A stretch of DNA of 64,000 nucleotides from Compostimonas suwonensis (GTDB lineage: Bacteria > Actinomycetota > Actinomycetes > Actinomycetales > Microbacteriaceae), in NCBI RefSeq assembly GCF_002797855.1, contig NZ_PGFB01000001.1, positions 124,001 to 188,000 of the forward strand, read 5' to 3'. This document shows, piece by piece, positions 61,001 through 64,000 of the stretch (within the stretch, counting starts at the first letter, position 1; every line of letters begins with the position of its first letter). The notes beneath the pieces are model-generated. The model was not told the DNA's origin and did no database searches. It saw only the letters and a program-made list of their open reading frames with translations. Position numbers and translations under genes: made by a program.

Positions 61001-63476
61001 CCGTTGACATCTCGCTCATGAGACCCGAGATGTAGAAGTAGTACGCCGTGCCCAGGAGGTCTCCCCCGGTCGGGTCGTCGAGGTGCAGCCAGTCGTCGTA
61101 GCCGCCGCTGCGACGGATGAGGCTCGCCCCGGTCGACGTCTCGACGAAGTCCATGAACCTCGTCATCATGTCGTAGTTGTCGCGGATGACGCTCGTGTCG
61201 CCATAGGCGGCGTAGAGCGTGTGCGGCACCGTGATGCCGGCATCCGACCAGCCCGTTCCGCCCCCGCAGCAGCCGGGGTAGGGAGCGACGCCCGGCAGGT
61301 CGCCGTTCTCGCCCTGAGCGTCGCTCAGGTCGACGAGCCACTTGCCGAGGAAGTTGAGCGTGTCCTGGTTGTAGCTCGCGGTCGGCGCGAAGACGTTGAT
61401 GTCTCCGGTCCAGCCGAGGCGCTCGTCGCGAGCCGGCGTGTCGGTCGGGATCGAGAGGAAGTTGCCCCGCTGGCCCCAGGTGATGTTGCTCTGCAGCTGG
61501 TTGAGCATCGCGCTCGACGTCTCCAGGCCGCCCGTCGTCGCGAGGTCGCTGCCCCAGACGAGGCCCGTGACCTGCTCGGCCGTCGGCGGGGTCGTGACGC
61601 CGGTGACCTCGAGGTAGCGGAAGCCGTGGAAGGTGAACGTCGGCGTGTACTCCGCCGTGCCCGTCCTGGCGAAGACGTACGTGTCGGTCGCCCTCGCGCT
61701 GCGCAGGTTGGCCGTGTAGAGCGTGCCGTCGGGGTTGAGCATCTCGCCGTAGCGGATGGTCGCCGTCGTGCCCGCCGCGCCGGTGAGCTGCATCCGCGCG
61801 ACGCCGACCATGTTCTGGCCCATGTCGTAGATCCAGGTGCCCGGCGCGGACTGCTTCACGCTGATCGGGGTGCGCTCCTCGGTGGTGCGCACGGGCTCGT
61901 CGGACTGCGGCTCGAGCAGCTCGGTGGCCGCGTCGTCCGCGACGCCCACGGGCGACCAGGCGGTGGCGGTGAAGCCGGGCTGGTTCCATCCGCCGATCTC
62001 ACGACGCGCGTCGTAGTTCTCGCCCTGGATGAGGTCGGTCTGCGTGTACGGACCGGCCGCCGTCTTCCAGCTCGAGTCGGTGTCGACCCACTCGTGGGTT
62101 CCGTCGGAGTAGTCGATGCGCAGCTGCGCGATGAGCGAGTTGCGGTTGCCCCAGAGTCCCGTGCCGAAGCTCGCGACGGTTCCCGAGTACCAGCCGTCGC
62201 CGAGCATGGCGCCGATGGCGTTGCCGCCGTTCTGCACGAGGTCGGTCACGTCGTAGCTCTGGTAGTCGATGCGCTTGCGGTAGTCCGTCCAGCCGGGAGC
62301 GAGGTGCTCGTCGCCGACCTTCTGGCCGTTGATGCTGAGCTCGTAGACGCCGCGGGCGGCCGCGTAGACGCGTGCCGAGGTGACCGTCTTGCCGAGGGTG
62401 AAGTCCTTGCGCAGGAGGGGCTTGGCCTGGTCGGCGCGGTAGATCATCTCGGTCGGGGAGATGACGTGCAGGCCGCCGGCCACGATGTTCCCGCCCGTGA
62501 AGGGGTTGGAGCCGTCGCTGAAGTCGGTGTCGAGCAGCACGTCGCCGTTCGGCTTGGTGACCGTGATGGAGTGGTAGGTCGCCTCCTCGGCGCCTTCGAC
62601 GGCGCCGGCCTGACGAACGCCGACGTAGCCCGTGGGGAAGGTGCTGTCGGTGAACTGGTCGATCTGCTCGCCGTCGAGCACGGCGGTGATGGTCGAGCCC
62701 GAGAAGGTCACGCTGAAGGTGTGACTGCCGGTCAGGAGCTCGTCCTTGCTGATGAACGACGAGATGTCCTTGTTCTCGAGCACCGAGAAGCCGCCGTTGA
62801 CCTTTTTGTGCGGGCGGAAGCGCGGGGTTCCGTCGGCCACGCTCAACTGCATCATGTAGTAGTTGTTGAGGTCTCGGGCGTGCGCGGTCAGGCCCATCAC
62901 GAGGTTGTTGATCGTGAAGCTGGTGGTCACCGTGTAGTCACCCCACTCCGCCATCTGCGCCGCTGGGTCCGGCCCGCCGATCCAGTCGGCCTGCCAGTCG
63001 TCGTCGCCGAGCAGGGCGGTCTCGAACCAGGCGGGAGAGCTCCAGTCGGACTGCACGCCGTGGTTGCTCGTGGCGCGCACCTGCCAGAAGTAGCGCGTCT
63101 GCGACTCGAGGTCCGGCCCCTCGTAGAGCACGTTGAGCTGCTCCGCGGATTGCACGGCTCCCGACGACCAGACGTCGGCATCGGGCAGGGATGCCTCGGA
63201 GCTCGCCACGCGCACCTCGTACGACTTCTGCGTCACACCGCGCCCCGACGACTCGCTCTTCCAGCTGAGCACCGGGGTGTCGCCGTCGATGCCCAGGGGA
63301 TCGGTGAGCCCGTTGGTGCGCAGGCCCGTGACGGAGAAGGACTCCCCGTCGGCCGCCTGAGCGGGCGCGCCGCCCAGGGCCAGGCCCGCCGCCACGAGGG
63401 CGAAGGCCGCCACGGCCGCCGCCGCTCGTGAGATGAGACCGCGCCTGTGACGCGGTGTGGTGGTGCTGCGAATCAT
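58092..63476 (-). CDS. Secreted GH78 alpha-L-rhamnosidase 3, sortase-anchored
   Basis: About 1794 aa from ATG 63476 (AGGA upstream). Signal peptide ends GGAPAQAADGE; FN3-like domain; one LamG-like module (YYMMQLSVADGTPRFRPHKK); rhamnosidase N-domain (GVYELSINGQKVGDEHLAPG); GH78 barrel with acid in DTPARDERLGWTGDINVF and base in TTMWERWDSLK; NEW3-like domains; a HVDLGEGGSEAAHN domain; Ig-like repeats; a long GDGGDPG wall linker; LVSTG, TM helix and RRRR. The frame is open upstream into a vestigial surface-protein sequence starting at 63779, so a fused longer product is possible. Confidence 0.88.
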   Translation of the reverse strand: MIRSTTTPRHRRGLISRAAAAVAAFALVAAGLALGGAPAQAADGESFSVTGLRTNGLTDPLGIDGDTPVLSWKSESSGRGVTQKSYEVRVASSEASLPDADVWSSGAVQSAEQLNVLYEGPDLESQTRYFWQVRATSNHGVQSDWSSPAWFETALLGDDDWQADWIGGPDPAAQMAEWGDYTVTTSFTINNLVMGLTAHARDLNNYYMMQLSVADGTPRFRPHKKVNGGFSVLENKDISSFISKDELLTGSHTFSVTFSGSTITAVLDGEQIDQFTDSTFPTGYVGVRQAGAVEGAEEATYHSITVTKPNGDVLLDTDFSDGSNPFTGGNIVAGGLHVISPTEMIYRADQAKPLLRKDFTLGKTVTSARVYAAARGVYELSINGQKVGDEHLAPGWTDYRKRIDYQSYDVTDLVQNGGNAIGAMLGDGWYSGTVASFGTGLWGNRNSLIAQLRIDYSDGTHEWVDTDSSWKTAAGPYTQTDLIQGENYDARREIGGWNQPGFTATAWSPVGVADDAATELLEPQSDEPVRTTEERTPISVKQSAPGTWIYDMGQNMVGVARMQLTGAAGTTATIRYGEMLNPDGTLYTANLRSARATDTYVFARTGTAEYTPTFTFHGFRYLEVTGVTTPPTAEQVTGLVWGSDLATTGGLETSSAMLNQLQSNITWGQRGNFLSIPTDTPARDERLGWTGDINVFAPTASYNQDTLNFLGKWLVDLSDAQGENGDLPGVAPYPGCCGGGTGWSDAGITVPHTLYAAYGDTSVIRDNYDMMTRFMDFVETSTGASLIRRSGGYDDWLHLDDPTGGDLLGTAYYFYISGLMSEMSTAIGETADAQHYSELAGRVKDAFVARFISDDGTVSGNSQAGYAISLGMGLVPDELMQKVGDKYLAKLASRDYHLSTGFLGTPWLLPALTATGHQDVAYRLLNNEDYPSWGYEVASGATTMWERWDSLKPDGTFGDVSMNSFNHYAYGAVGDWMYENIGGITSTGAGYKTFDIAPSIGGGLTHGKGTFDSVYGTIVSDWSTTEGGLTLSASVPVNTTATVTIPAANRWSVTEGGVPVDEAPGVTFVSAENGLVTVTVGSGDYEFSSDQANSGLTASISAGGEVLPGDTVSGVVRLANTSTKPLTGFAATLSLPAGLTATPSVVSTDRLAPGESAEFPFTVAIPAEFTAGAVDVSAAITALVGGELRQFSVSSPLATVLPSIAFESVAATPSSTDSPESARVDAVVSNVSHTTISGRLVVDAPTGWPTPLASKLVSIAPGATAPATVTVSVPLGFTAGAQQLSVRFVAGETSLATGSASFDAQLQTPPANAIDHVDLGEGGSEAAHNTSSSGNGGTSAEAGVSRRYSGIATVGSWFQFDMAVTPGEPFLIRGIETFDGPQLKSYDILVNGQTVDQRLYQRTATGGGLATYQVLVDDVSLTTSGTVTIRMRFNGLGTHDPSVADVWTLPVPDDAMAPSVVLDVSNAGANGWHLAGAEATLQAADARSGVASIEYAIGDGEWQEYADQVALAEGDTTFRYRATDEAGNVSPVQSEDVRVDATAPSTWGWLSDTSRVVAFAQDALSGVDHLEYSLDGTAWSTGLPSAVSADATPDTLWVRGADAAGNLGDALELAPQQTPSTLAFEPGSSALVEGSGFTAGQTVRAEIHSEPVVFGTAVADALGVVAIAGTVPADLAEGQHELVLVAETGDGGDPGDGGDPGDGGDPGDGGNPGDGGDPGDGGNPGDGGNPGNGGDPGNGDDGDPAGGSVTIPGDVLVSTGANPLPWVGLAALLVLSGGVVLVIRRRRIGDATRD
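58255..58410 (-). repeat. In-frame tandem repeats encoding the GDGGDPG wall linker
   Basis: Imperfect 9- to 18-bp units encode alternating G-D-G-G-D/N-P-G in GH78 protein 3. Comparable linkers precede the anchors of the other two GH78 proteins. The repeats are coding and have no CRISPR-like spacer pattern. Confidence 0.8.
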
Positions 63477-63779
63477 GCGCGATGTCCTAACGATTCGAGG
63501 GGTGGGGGAGGTGGAGGATGCGCGTCGGCGACGCGAGACGAGGAGGAAGACGCCCGCTCCGGCGAGGAGCAGCACGACGGCGCCGGCGGTCCAGGGGAGC
63601 GAGCCGGCTCCCACCGACGCGGCCGTCGTGGAGGCGGGAGACGGGTCGGCCTGCGCTGCAGCCGCGACGAGGAGCGAGGAGGCCACGAGGGCGAGGGCGG
63701 CGACCGCGGTCGCGATCCGGGTGATCCTCCCGCGCGCCGTTCGGCCGGCGCGGGGGTGTGCAGATGTAGTGGGGGCCAT
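63477..63779 (-). pseudogene. Vestigial surface protein: signal peptide joined to anchor, in frame with GH78 gene 3
   Basis: From ATG 63779 (AGGAGA upstream) the frame encodes a basic leader, a signal peptide core (AVAALALVASSLLVAAAAQA), about 20 residues, then ASVGAGSLPWTAGAVVLLLA and a TM segment ending SRRRRASS. This is the same anchor layout as the GH78 proteins (STGxNPLPW-TM-RRRR) but with the whole ectodomain missing. No stop codon follows; the frame runs into ATG 63476 of GH78 gene 3. A TAG is present one frame away near 63486, so a small indel may have removed the original stop. Confidence 0.6.
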
Positions 63780-63847
63780 GGACCGCGTTGTCTCCTGGAT
63801 CTCGCCATCGAGCAAATACCGTGCAAAGGATTCAGACAAAGGGTGGA

Positions 63848-63923
63848 AGAAGCGCTTCTGCCTTGAAACGATTCATCATTGGCCGAGACCATGAACATAT
63901 AACACCCGGGGCGCCGAGGGCAA
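63848..63923 (-). promoter_or_regulatory. Promoter and operators upstream of GH78 gene 3
   Basis: On the minus strand TTGCCC (63923-63918) and TATATG (63901-63896) are 16 bp apart, an acceptable promoter. Operator TGAATCGTTTCA (63875-63864) follows at about +14, and a second perfect palindrome AGAAGCGCTTCT (63859-63848) lies 4 bp further. The first is identical to the operator of GH78 gene 2. Confidence 0.65.
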
Positions 63924-64000
63924 CAGGATCATCCCGACGGTGATCGAGACGCGACCCGGGCCGGCCACCCGTCGACTCCGGCCGCCGGAAGCGCGCCGAC

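Overview
The window is high-GC DNA with strongly GC-biased third codon positions. The gene set suggests an actinobacterium, probably a Microbacteriaceae relative: class-E-sortase-like surface signals, two LytR-CpsA-Psr proteins, a DtxR-type box, a CebR-like operator cluster, and many ATGA/GTGA overlaps. The genus cannot be fixed from sequence alone.

Bases 1-13.9 kb look accessory. A minus-strand catabolic cluster encodes an enolase-superfamily enzyme, an Asp/Glu racemase-like protein, a polysaccharide-deacetylase-fold enzyme, an M20 peptidase, a solute-binding lipoprotein and an M14-type deacylase that runs off the left edge. A near-identical ~34-bp control element lies before its first gene and again before the binding-protein gene. 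Next come an N-terminally truncated GH95 fucosidase, a glycine-rich LAATG-anchored surface protein, a FUSC-type membrane protein with an NTF2-like protein and a lipoprotein, a TetR-alpha/beta-hydrolase pair, and an IS5-family transposase fragment beside a tRNA-Ser(GCT) gene.

Bases 13.9-28.3 kb are mostly housekeeping: tandem 440-aa LCP proteins between two tRNA-Ser genes, a HAD phosphatase, serS, a diacylglycerol-kinase-like gene, pheA, pgm, two secreted cell-wall-type enzymes (Amidase_6-like and VanY-like) and a 14-TM MFS exporter. Several intergenic gaps carry long imperfect palindromes belonging to small repeated families.

Bases 28.4-34.7 kb hold a beta-glucoside/cellobiose-type operon: three TGAGAGCGCTCTCA operators, binding protein, two permeases, GH1 beta-glucosidase and LacI regulator. 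Bases 34.8-41.1 kb carry a small acetyltransferase, a small membrane protein, an iron-box-controlled lplA-like/hmuU/hmuV operon, a lipase-like hydrolase, a fossil toxin-antitoxin module and an MFS exporter. Bases 41.2-44.7 kb contain the conserved but little-characterised ATP-grasp/alpha-E/transglutaminase triad.

Bases 44.8-64 kb form a rhamnoside-degradation locus: a LacI regulator and three giant secreted GH78 alpha-L-rhamnosidases (1536, 2418 and about 1794 aa) with sortase-like anchors. Two of them share the operator TGAATCGTTTCA just downstream of recognisable promoters. The third is preceded, in the same open frame, by a vestigial surface protein reduced to signal peptide plus membrane anchor.
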